This document shows, one piece after another, positions 1 through 5,641 of a stretch of 7,677 bases of DNA. The notes below the pieces were generated by a model. That model was not told the origin of the DNA and made no database searches. It worked only from the letters and a program-made list of their open reading frames with translations. How positions within the stretch are numbered: the stretch's first letter is position 1; each line of letters begins with the position of its first letter. Position numbers and translations under genes: made by a program. This stretch comes from Clostridiaceae bacterium (lineage in GTDB: Bacteria; Bacillota; Clostridia; Saccharofermentanales; UBA5734): positions 1 through 7,677 of the forward strand of contig JAAYFZ010000416.1 of the NCBI GenBank assembly GCA_012727965.1, given 5' to 3'.

Positions 1-1076
1 CTGACAAATCTGATGATATTGTCAGCAACTAAACGCCTCGGCGTAATGACAGAACCGAGATTAGTGCAGTCTATTACTTTCAACAGATCCGTTCTATTTA
101 CTTTTGTGATTATTTTCGGAACTCCCTGCTGTCTGGCAAAAAGTGAGAGTAACAAATTCTCTTCATCAATACCCGTCAGAGAAATAACAGTGTCATAGCT
201 CGACATGCGTTCTTCTCGAAGGAAGCTCTGATTAGTACCATCGCCGCAGACTATTTCAACTTCAGGGAAATCAGCGGCAAGAATATCCGCTGATTCTGGC
301 TCAACTTCGATTACTTTTACCCGCATACGCATCTTCAGAAGCATCGGCAGAAGATAATGAATTATTCTGCCGCCGCCAATAATCAAGGCCGATGTTAGAC
401 GCTGGCGTGCGTTTTTATCCGCAGCGAACAGGCGCATGAGATCCTCGGCATTGCCGGTTACATGAACCCGATCGCCCTCCATAAGGATCGCATCACCTCT
501 TGGTATGATTATTTCCTCACCTCTTTGGATGATGCAGACCAGAATATTATGTCCTGATGATTTTATCTGACTTAGTGACTGGCCGACAAGACTGCTGCTT
601 GGACCAAGTCTGACCTCGATTATATTAACGCGGCCATTCATAAATTGTTCGACATCAAGAACAAAAGGAAACTGAAGTATTCTGGCAATATCCGTGGCCG
701 CTTCGAGTTCGGGATTGATCATCAGAGTTATACCAAGAGTTTCACGTACAAAACCCATTTGCAGCGAAAATTCCGGGTCGCGAACACGAGCGATCGTTTT
801 GGCCGCACCGGCTTTTCGAGCTGTGATCGCAGCGATTATATTAGTTTCGTCGCTATGGGTAACTGCGATGAAAATGTCACAGTGATCAACTCCGGCTTCG
901 AGCTGTGTTTTGTAGATAGCGCCATTTCCATGGATGCCGTTAATATCAGCCATGCTAATAAGCTGATTAAGTTTTCGGCCATCCTTCTCGATGAGGACGA
1001 CATCATGCTTTTCCTTGGCTAATGATCTTGTCAGCTCTTCGCCGACTTTTCCAGCTCCGACTATTACAATGTTCAC
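1..1076 (-). CDS. trkA: Trk system potassium uptake protein TrkA (partial, C-terminus beyond the left edge)
   Basis: This is the peripheral cytoplasmic NAD(H)-binding regulatory subunit of a Trk/Ktr potassium transporter, which gates a TrkH-type membrane subunit. The frame is open from a GTG start at 1076 to the left edge, giving 358 codons of a family usually about 450 long. The first Rossmann domain (TrkA-N, residues 1-125) opens with VIVGAGKVG and has the acidic residue E30 ending the second strand. A TrkA-C domain (about 140-220) follows, then a second Rossmann domain (about 229-345) with LTGIDEENLLLSLFA and ITKVNR, both typical of TrkA. The second TrkA-C domain is the part cut off. The GTG start is supported by GGAG 9 nt upstream and by an in-frame TAG three codons before it. 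Oddity: the second nucleotide-binding loop reads GGGRII rather than the usual GGGxxG. The gene lies 42 bp downstream of the pirin gene on the same strand. No trkH is visible. Confidence 0.93.
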   Translation of the reverse strand, partial: MNIVIVGAGKVGEELTRSLAKEKHDVVLIEKDGRKLNQLISMADINGIHGNGAIYKTQLEAGVDHCDIFIAVTHSDETNIIAAITARKAGAAKTIARVRDPEFSLQMGFVRETLGITLMINPELEAATDIARILQFPFVLDVEQFMNGRVNIIEVRLGPSSSLVGQSLSQIKSSGHNILVCIIQRGEEIIIPRGDAILMEGDRVHVTGNAEDLMRLFAADKNARQRLTSALIIGGGRIIHYLLPMLLKMRMRVKVIEVEPESADILAADFPEVEIVCGDGTNQSFLREERMSSYDTVISLTGIDEENLLLSLFARQQGVPKIITKVNRTDLLKVIDCTNLGSVITPRRLVADNIIRFV

Positions 1077-1085
1077 AGCAATCTA

Positions 1086-1089
1086 CTCC
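1086..1089 (-). promoter_or_regulatory. Ribosome binding site of trkA
   Basis: Read on the minus strand, GGAG lies 9 nt before the GTG at 1076. It supports GTG as the start. No ATG in this frame gives a better N-terminus, because the Rossmann strand begins immediately after the GTG. Confidence 0.7.
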
Positions 1090-1118
1090 ACAATTCGAAA
1101 GTCCTTGATTAACGTCAA

Positions 1119-1976
1119 TTAACGCTTACGGATAAATGTTCCCTCTTCCAGTTCCTGGAAGGCCTGGTTAAGCTCCTGTTTTGTATTCATGACGATCGGT
1201 CCGCCCCAGGCAATCGGCTCCTTGAGAGGTTTTGCCGATAATAAAATGAAACGAATGCCGTTAGCGCCAGCTCTGGCTCTGAAGATACTGCCTGCTGTAA
1301 ACAGGACAGCTTGCCTGGCATCTGTAAGTTTATCATTGCCATCGTCTTGGATATCAGATCCAAAAGCGGCTTCGCCCTGGAATATATAAACAAACAGGTT
1401 CTCATCTTCTTCATTCGTGAAAGTCCACTCTACACCTGGTTCTAAGCTTACGTCAAGATATGTTGCCTTAACATATTTTGCTTCGAATGCGCCTTCAGTA
1501 TTATCATAACTGCCAGAAAGAATGCGAACAGTACTGCCGTCGCGCTCAATCTTAGGAATGTTGGAGCTGAGGATGTCGCCATAAGCAGGCTCGGTCATTT
1601 TGTTCTCAGCAGGTAAATTGAGCCAGAGCTGCGCCCCTAGCATTCTCTCGCTGGCCTGCGGCATCTCCTGATGGATGATACCGGAGCCGGCTGTCATCCA
1701 CTGACAATCGCCATTGAGAATGCTGCCACTGTTGCCCAGACTGTCACCATGCTCGATATCGCCTCTGATCAGATAAGTTACTGTTTCGATCCCGCGATGC
1801 GGATGCCAGGGGAAGCCCTTGGTATAATCATCCGGGTCAGTAGAATCGAATGCGTCAAGCATCAGGAACGGGTCAAAATCTGTCGTATCATCATGTCCCA
1901 ATACTCTGACAAGTTTCACTCCAGCTCCGTCTACGGCTCTGCGGCCACTGACGATTTTTTTAATCTCACGCAACAT
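1119..1976 (-). CDS. Pirin-family bicupin protein
   Basis: This is a cytoplasmic bicupin of the pirin family (285 aa with the chosen start, the normal length). Pirins bind one metal, usually Fe, in the N-terminal cupin, and some bacterial members (such as E. coli YhhW) show quercetin 2,3-dioxygenase activity in vitro. The physiological substrate is generally unknown. The metal ligands are all present: H58 and H60 in WHPHRGIETVTYL, and H102 and E104 in GSGIIHQEMP. This matches the H-x-H ... H-x-E pattern of human pirin. The pirin C-terminal cupin follows (about residues 165-280), with GPIVMNT near its end. I start at the ATG at 1976 rather than an in-frame GTG at 1988, because that GTG lies inside the AGGTGG ribosome site, which sits 8 nt before the ATG. 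The gene lies between chrA and trkA on the same strand and has its own candidate promoter. A role in redox or iron-linked stress is only a guess. Confidence 0.93.
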   Translation of the reverse strand: MLREIKKIVSGRRAVDGAGVKLVRVLGHDDTTDFDPFLMLDAFDSTDPDDYTKGFPWHPHRGIETVTYLIRGDIEHGDSLGNSGSILNGDCQWMTAGSGIIHQEMPQASERMLGAQLWLNLPAENKMTEPAYGDILSSNIPKIERDGSTVRILSGSYDNTEGAFEAKYVKATYLDVSLEPGVEWTFTNEEDENLFVYIFQGEAAFGSDIQDDGNDKLTDARQAVLFTAGSIFRARAGANGIRFILLSAKPLKEPIAWGGPIVMNTKQELNQAFQELEEGTFIRKR

Positions 1977-1984
1977 ATCGATTA

Positions 1985-1990
1985 CCACCT
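1985..1990 (-). promoter_or_regulatory. Ribosome binding site of the pirin gene (decides the start)
   Basis: Minus-strand AGGTGG lies 8 nt before the ATG at 1976. An in-frame GTG (1986-1988) falls inside this site and cannot use it, so the protein should begin MLREIKK rather than four residues earlier. Confidence 0.7.
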
Positions 1991-2025
1991 TTCATGCATC
2001 CAGCAGATAAAACGCTGTTGCAAGT

Positions 2026-2055
2026 ATGATACCATATGCCGCAGAGACATTAACA
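2026..2055 (-). promoter_or_regulatory. Candidate promoter for pirin-trkA
   Basis: Read on the minus strand, an extended -10 (TG-G-TATCAT, hexamer 2026-2031) is preceded at exactly 18 nt by a weak -35 TGTTAA (2050-2055). The predicted transcript would start near 2019, about 43 nt before the pirin ATG. The -35 is poor, so the call rests mainly on the extended -10. Confidence 0.4.
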
Positions 2056-2083
2056 CCAAATAATAAGCCTATTACTTAAGCTT

Positions 2084-3322
2084 TCAAACAAGAAAACCAA
2101 CAGCTATCGCGATGATCACGAGAATCGGCGCAGGAATTTTCCGTGTGAGCAGAAGTAGAGCAGTCACGGCTGTAACGATTAGGTTTTCAACAGTGAAACC
2201 GCTCTTCTGCATGAGGACAAAAGCAGCAGCAGCAATCATGCCACCAGCCACTGCATTGATACCGCGCAGTGCGATTTTGATACCGCGCAGGCTGCGTAGG
2301 CCATCCCAGACTGGATAGATGAAATAAATCAACAGCAGACCAGGCAGGAATATTCCGATTCCACCGGCTGCAGCACCGATCAATTGATAGAGAACGCCTT
2401 GACCTCTGGCGGCCATGCCTCCAGCATATGCGCTGAAACTGAACATGGGTCCAGGAAGACCTTGTACTAACCCATAGCCTGTCAGAAACTCCTGATCAGT
2501 CATATACTGGCGCAGTTCAACTAAATCACTGTGCATGACTGGAACCACAACCTGACCGCCGCCGAACACAAGATATCCATAACGGTAGAAGCTCTCAAAC
2601 AAGTGGATCAGCTTATTGTCCCATAGCAGGGTCAACAGCACGCCAGATAAAGCCAGAGCAGTGAAAATGATCAAATAGCGCCAGGGTGGATCAAGCTTAA
2701 CGCCCTGCCATAACTTCTTCTCGCCGGATATCCAGATGGCAGCGATTCCGCCTAACAACAAGATCAAGGGGAAGACCCATGGTGTTCTGATAAAAAATGT
2801 CACGATAGCACTGATGGCCAGCAAGATTATTGTAAACCTATCGACTGCAACTTTTCGGCCAATTCTCCAGGCTGCAATAATGATGAAACCGACAGCCATC
2901 GGGCCGATGAAGCGAAGACCGGAGGTCGATATATTAAGATATTCAAGTATTTCATACAGGAATGACAGCGTAGTCATAAGAATAAGTACAGGAAGTGCCC
3001 AGACTAACATTGTCAGGAGCGCAAGCAAGGGCCCTCCTGTTTTATAACCAATAGCCACGATCGTCTGCGTGCTTGTAGGCCCTGGCAAAATACTGCAGAG
3101 AGCAACCAGTTCGATCAGCTCCTCCTCAGTCAGATATTTTTTCTTAGTTACAAGCTGATCGATAAATATACTGATATGAGCTTCCGGGCCGCCATAGGCG
3201 CCAAGTGAGCAGACCAGGACATCCTTAAGAAAACCGGCGCGCTTAATTTGTTTATGATCATCCGGTTGAGTATTGTTTGTGAGTGGACTGGATTTTAAAC
3301 TCGCGACTCTCTTATCTGTCAT
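2084..3322 (-). CDS. chrA: Chromate/anion transporter, ChrA (CHR) family, long two-domain form
   Basis: This is an integral membrane protein of the CHR superfamily. Characterised members export chromate, but many homologues have no tested substrate, so chromate itself is a family-level inference. It has 412 aa from the chosen start, normal for the long bidomain (duplicated) form. A hydrophilic N-terminal tail (about 30 residues) precedes the first CHR domain, with YGGPEAHI (43-50) and ILPGPTSTQT (PGP at 80-82). The second domain repeats the pattern with LVFGGGQVVVPV (GGG at 254-256) and GLPGPMF (PGP at 280-282). Strongly hydrophobic segments run throughout and the protein ends in a membrane helix. 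The ATG at 3322 is chosen over an in-frame ATG at 3346 because AGGAGG lies exactly 8 nt before it; the earlier ATG has no such site. It is divergent from the uronate operon, and its promoter spacer contains a FadR-type palindrome. Confidence 0.92.
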   Translation of the reverse strand: MTDKRVASLKSSPLTNNTQPDDHKQIKRAGFLKDVLVCSLGAYGGPEAHISIFIDQLVTKKKYLTEEELIELVALCSILPGPTSTQTIVAIGYKTGGPLLALLTMLVWALPVLILMTTLSFLYEILEYLNISTSGLRFIGPMAVGFIIIAAWRIGRKVAVDRFTIILLAISAIVTFFIRTPWVFPLILLLGGIAAIWISGEKKLWQGVKLDPPWRYLIIFTALALSGVLLTLLWDNKLIHLFESFYRYGYLVFGGGQVVVPVMHSDLVELRQYMTDQEFLTGYGLVQGLPGPMFSFSAYAGGMAARGQGVLYQLIGAAAGGIGIFLPGLLLIYFIYPVWDGLRSLRGIKIALRGINAVAGGMIAAAAFVLMQKSGFTVENLIVTAVTALLLLTRKIPAPILVIIAIAVGFLV

Positions 3323-3330
3323 GCATCGAT

Positions 3331-3336
3331 CCTCCT
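3331..3336 (-). promoter_or_regulatory. Ribosome binding site of chrA (decides the start)
   Basis: A perfect minus-strand AGGAGG lies 8 nt before the ATG at 3322. It excludes the ATG at 3346, which lies upstream of the ribosome site and would add eight residues including a cysteine. Confidence 0.85.
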
Positions 3337-3340
3337 GTAA

Positions 3341-3360
3341 AAGCATCTATAAATATGCTT
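3341..3360. repeat. Inverted repeat AAGCAT-N8-ATGCTT over the chrA transcription start
   Basis: Six-base arms (3341-3346 and 3355-3360) are perfectly complementary around an A/T-only-but-one 8-nt centre. The repeat overlaps the 3' edge of the chrA -10 and the predicted start near 3352. It could be a second operator. An RNA hairpin is less likely, because transcription would begin inside it. Confidence 0.4.
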
Positions 3361-3387
3361 TATATTAGTCTGACTATAAATTAACAA
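3359..3387 (-). promoter_or_regulatory. Promoter of chrA
   Basis: On the minus strand a -35 TTGTTA (3382-3387) and a -10 TATAAA (3359-3364) are separated by 17 nt, a good vegetative sigma-factor match. Transcription would begin near 3352, giving a leader of about 30 nt containing the AGGAGG site. Confidence 0.6.
3366..3376. promoter_or_regulatory. FadR-type operator-like palindrome inside the chrA promoter
   Basis: TAGTCTGACTA is a perfect 5-1-5 inverted repeat lying wholly in the spacer between the chrA -35 and -10. It matches the TNGTNNNACNA pattern known for FadR-subfamily GntR operators. A protein bound here would block RNA polymerase. Its GTC-N-GAC core recurs twice in the repeat array at the divergent promoter. 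That the neighbouring GntR regulator binds it is inference. Confidence 0.45.
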
Positions 3388-3436
3388 AAAATCTAGTAGT
3401 AATCAGTCTCTTGAGTATCGCATTATGTTAAAACCA

Positions 3437-3445
3437 TGTTATAAT
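3437..3445 (+). promoter_or_regulatory. Extended -10 promoter of the GntR-uxaCBA operon
   Basis: TG-T-TATAAT gives a perfect -10 hexamer (3440-3445) with the extended TGn element. No good -35 lies 16-18 nt upstream (the region reads ATCGCA); TTGAGT at 3411-3416 is 23 nt away, too far. The extended -10 probably compensates. Transcription should begin near 3452, inside the tandem repeats that follow directly. Confidence 0.65.
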
Positions 3446-3447
3446 CC

Positions 3448-3468
3448 AGACGTCAGACGTCAGACGTC
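3448..3468. repeat. Three tandem AGACGTC units at the operon transcription start: likely operator
   Basis: Three exact head-to-tail 7-bp copies (3448-3454, 3455-3461, 3462-3468) begin two bases after the -10 hexamer and span the predicted +1. Each contains the palindrome GACGTC, and the junctions create two GTC-A-GAC cores (3452-3458 and 3459-3465). The last unit extends to the 8-bp palindrome AGACGTCT (3462-3469). Exact repeats at this position suit a repressor site that blocks initiation. The FadR-type regulator encoded just downstream is the obvious candidate, making the operon self-repressed. The phase of the true site (GTCAGAC or AGACGTCT) cannot be settled here. Confidence 0.65.
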
Positions 3469-3483
3469 TAAGTAAGAAATATC

Positions 3484-3489
3484 AGGAGG
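3484..3489 (+). promoter_or_regulatory. Ribosome binding site of the GntR regulator (decides the start)
   Basis: AGGAGG lies 8 nt before the ATG at 3498 but only 5 nt before the adjacent in-frame GTG at 3495. The 8-nt spacing matches the chrA and pirin genes, so ATG 3498 is preferred. Confidence 0.75.
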
Positions 3490-3497
3490 CAGCTGTG

Positions 3498-4208
3498 ATG
3501 CAAAAAGCAAGTGGAAATGTCACTGGTGACAATAATAGCCAGAATCTGCCTGAGCATATAGCACAGATCATGCGTGCCCGTGTCTCGAGTGGCGAGCTTC
3601 AGGCAGGAGAGAGATTTCCGACTGAGCTCGAGCTGATAGAACAATACCAGGTTGGCCGTTCAACAATTAGAGAAACGATCAAGCTGCTGAAGGCAGAGAA
3701 TTTAATAGAAATAAGGCATGGTGTAGGCACATTCATAAGTGACAATCCTGGTCAGATTTCAGATCCGCTTGGTCTTGGCTACGGCGATAAACAGCAGCTT
3801 CTGGCCAGCCTGATGGAAACCAGGCTACTGATAGAGCCGGAAATAGCTTGTCTGGCAGCAGAGAGGGCGGATGAAGCAAGTCTGCAGAAACTAGGCCGGA
3901 TAATTGAGAAGATGGAGCAGAATCAGCAGCCGCGTTCAGATCTCGATATAGAGTTTCACACCGCTATTGCTGAATGTACGGGCAATAATGTTCTCGAGAG
4001 AATTCTGCCTATCATCAATGAATCGATCTATGAAGGTTATGTTAAGACATCTAATACACCTGGCAGTTCTGAAAGAGCACTCGACTATCATCGCAGAATT
4101 TATCAAGCGATCGCTTCTGGTGACGGCGAGCTGGCGCGACATGAATTAAAAGCTCATTTACAACAATCTATGGAAGATATGAATATAACCCGGGGGAAAA
4201 AACGATGA
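3498..4208 (+). CDS. GntR-family transcriptional regulator, FadR/FCD subfamily
   Basis: This is a cytoplasmic DNA-binding regulator of 236 aa, typical length for the subfamily. The N-terminal winged helix-turn-helix (about residues 17-81) has FPTELELIEQYQVGRSTIRE as its recognition region and ends in HGVGTFI. The C-terminal FCD ligand-binding domain (about 100-227) keeps the metal-ligand pattern D150-x3-H154 (DIEFH), H198 (DYHRRIYQAI) and H220 (KAHLQQS). Members of this group regulating uronate genes (UxuR and ExuR types) respond to sugar acids. Position as first gene of the uxaCBA operon strongly suggests a repressor relieved by a hexuronate or pathway intermediate, but the effector is inferred. 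Its stop overlaps the uxaC start by 4 bp (ATGA, 4205-4208). The tandem repeats at its own promoter suggest autoregulation. I give no symbol because orthology to UxuR, ExuR or KdgR cannot be judged from this sequence alone. Confidence 0.92.
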   Translation: MQKASGNVTGDNNSQNLPEHIAQIMRARVSSGELQAGERFPTELELIEQYQVGRSTIRETIKLLKAENLIEIRHGVGTFISDNPGQISDPLGLGYGDKQQLLASLMETRLLIEPEIACLAAERADEASLQKLGRIIEKMEQNQQPRSDLDIEFHTAIAECTGNNVLERILPIINESIYEGYVKTSNTPGSSERALDYHRRIYQAIASGDGELARHELKAHLQQSMEDMNITRGKKR

Positions 4209-5623
4209 AAAAATTTATGGATGAAGATTTTTTACTAACATCAGATTCTGCCAGAATCTTGTACCACGATTTCGCAGCAAAAATGCCGGTGATCGATTAT
4301 CACTGCCATATTGATCCGGTCGCGATTGCTGTCGATAAACGCTACAGTGATATAACAGAGGTTTGGCTGGGCGGAGACCACTACAAATGGCGGGCAATGC
4401 GCTGCAATGGTGTACCGGAATCTGAGATAACCGGCAGCCTTGAGAGCGAGCCATACCTCGTGTTTAAACATTGGGCTGGTACACTGCCGCGACTTCTTGG
4501 TAATCCGCTCTATCACTGGACATACCTTGAACTTAAGAAATATTTCGGAATAAGCGAATCTCTTGATCCCGCCAGCTGCAAGTCGATCTATGAGCGCTGC
4601 AATCAGTGCTTACAAGACGAAGACATGAGCGTAAGAGGCATCATCAGACAATCTGATGTTCGCTTGATCTGTACGACAGATGATCCGATCGACGATCTTG
4701 CGGCACATAAACAGATCGCCGCAGACCCTGACTGTGATTTTCAGGTTCTGCCGGCATATCGACCTGACAAAGCTATGAATATCGATAAACCAGGATTTGC
4801 CGGGTATATTAACAAACTTGCTCAGACTGCCTCAGTTGCTATCAGTGATTTTGATTCGCTGGTTCAGGCTCTCTACAATAGAATTGACTATTTTGCCGAT
4901 CATGGCTGTCGTGCCTCCGACCACGCTCTGGACAGCATGATCTATACCCCGGCTGACAAGTCGGAGCTCAATAATATCCTGGCAAAAGTCATGTCCGGTC
5001 AGTCTGCCGCCACAAACTTAGAATCCGATAAGTTTAAAACAGCTGTGCTTCTAGCTCTGGCTGAGAAGTATCATGAGCTTGGCTGGGTCATGCAAATACA
5101 TTTTGGCTGCCTGCGCAATAATTCCGGCAGGATGTTCGACAGTCTCGGTCCGGATACCGGTTTTGACAGCATGAACGATGCTGGTGGCGCTGAAGCTCTG
5201 TCAGCGCTGCTGAATGCGATGGAGTCAAGAGACAAGCTGCCACGCATGGTGCTGTATTCACTAAATCCACAGGATAATGAAGTCATAGCCACAATTGCCG
5301 GTGCCTTCCAGACTGATGGTGAAGGTGTTTCGAGAATTCAGCTGGGCTCGGCCTGGTGGTTTAATGACCACAAGACAGGCATGCAGAAGCAGCTTACCGA
5401 TTTGGCTAATCTCGGCGTGCTGGCAAATTTCATAGGCATGCTGACTGATAGCAGATCTTTTCTCTCATATACAAGACATGAGTATTTCCGGAGGATTCTC
5501 TGCGAGCTGATTGGCGGCTGGGTCGACCAGGGTGAGCTTCAGCCAGATATGGAGATGCTTGGGCAAATAGTACAAGATATCTGCTATAACAACGTAGTTA
5601 AATTTTTCGGATTCAATTTATAA
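4205..5623 (+). CDS. uxaC: Uronate isomerase (glucuronate/galacturonate isomerase)
   Basis: This cytoplasmic enzyme (EC 5.3.1.12) interconverts D-glucuronate and D-fructuronate, or D-galacturonate and D-tagaturonate, the first step of the isomerase route. It has 472 aa, the usual length, and is a divergent amidohydrolase-superfamily TIM barrel. Visible signatures in order: MPVIDYHCHIDP with the metal-binding H33-x-H35, WLGGDHYKWRAMRCNGV (54-70), QIHFGCLRNNS (297-307), GSAWWFND (381-388) and GMLTDSRSFLSYTRHEYFRR (411-430). All are hallmarks of UxaC. The ATG at 4205 overlaps the regulator stop; a GGGGG run 8 nt upstream acts as a weak ribosome site, and translational coupling is likely. An internal ATG four codons on would remove the conserved MKKF-type start and has no better ribosome site. 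With uxaB and uxaA next, the likely working substrate is galacturonate. Eleven cysteines are scattered through it, which would suit an anaerobic host. Confidence 0.97.
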   Translation: MKKFMDEDFLLTSDSARILYHDFAAKMPVIDYHCHIDPVAIAVDKRYSDITEVWLGGDHYKWRAMRCNGVPESEITGSLESEPYLVFKHWAGTLPRLLGNPLYHWTYLELKKYFGISESLDPASCKSIYERCNQCLQDEDMSVRGIIRQSDVRLICTTDDPIDDLAAHKQIAADPDCDFQVLPAYRPDKAMNIDKPGFAGYINKLAQTASVAISDFDSLVQALYNRIDYFADHGCRASDHALDSMIYTPADKSELNNILAKVMSGQSAATNLESDKFKTAVLLALAEKYHELGWVMQIHFGCLRNNSGRMFDSLGPDTGFDSMNDAGGAEALSALLNAMESRDKLPRMVLYSLNPQDNEVIATIAGAFQTDGEGVSRIQLGSAWWFNDHKTGMQKQLTDLANLGVLANFIGMLTDSRSFLSYTRHEYFRRILCELIGGWVDQGELQPDMEMLGQIVQDICYNNVVKFFGFNL

Positions 5624-5641
5624 GTGTGAGGATAAAAAAAG

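Larger units (their letters stand above)
1977..2083 (-). other. chrA-pirin intergenic gap with no convincing terminator
   Basis: The 107-bp gap holds the candidate promoter and ribosome site above. The only hairpin just after the chrA stop is a 5-bp all-A/T stem (TAATA/TATTA, 2061-2074) with no T tract, too weak to call a terminator. Read-through from chrA into pirin-trkA therefore remains likely. Confidence 0.5.

Noticed and set aside
645..1022. 125-codon plus-strand open frame opposite trkA
   Set aside because: It is the complement of a clearly conserved TrkA reading frame, has no ribosome site or recognisable domain, and its composition follows from the antisense codons.
1671..2063. 130-codon plus-strand open frame opposite the pirin gene
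   Set aside because: It runs antisense through the conserved pirin metal-binding region and into the intergenic gap, with no Shine-Dalgarno or family resemblance.
2061..2074. Hairpin after chrA as a rho-independent terminator
   Set aside because: The stem is five A/T pairs with no G+C and no following T tract in the minus direction.
2736..3047. 103-codon plus-strand open frame opposite chrA
   Set aside because: It is a shadow of the hydrophobic chrA codons and shows no independent coding signal.
3448..3468. Tandem repeats as a CRISPR or mobile-element trace
   Set aside because: The 7-bp units have no spacers, no flanking target duplication and no transposase nearby; their position at the -10/+1 fits an operator.
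4192..4215. G5-A6 and A6 runs at the regulator/uxaC junction as a programmed frameshift or slippage site
   Set aside because: Both reading frames end and begin normally with a standard ATGA overlap; A-rich start regions are common and no fusion product is needed.
4241..4516. 91-codon minus-strand open frame inside uxaC
   Set aside because: It lies opposite the UxaC metal-binding and WLGGDHYKW regions, which are strongly conserved in the forward frame.
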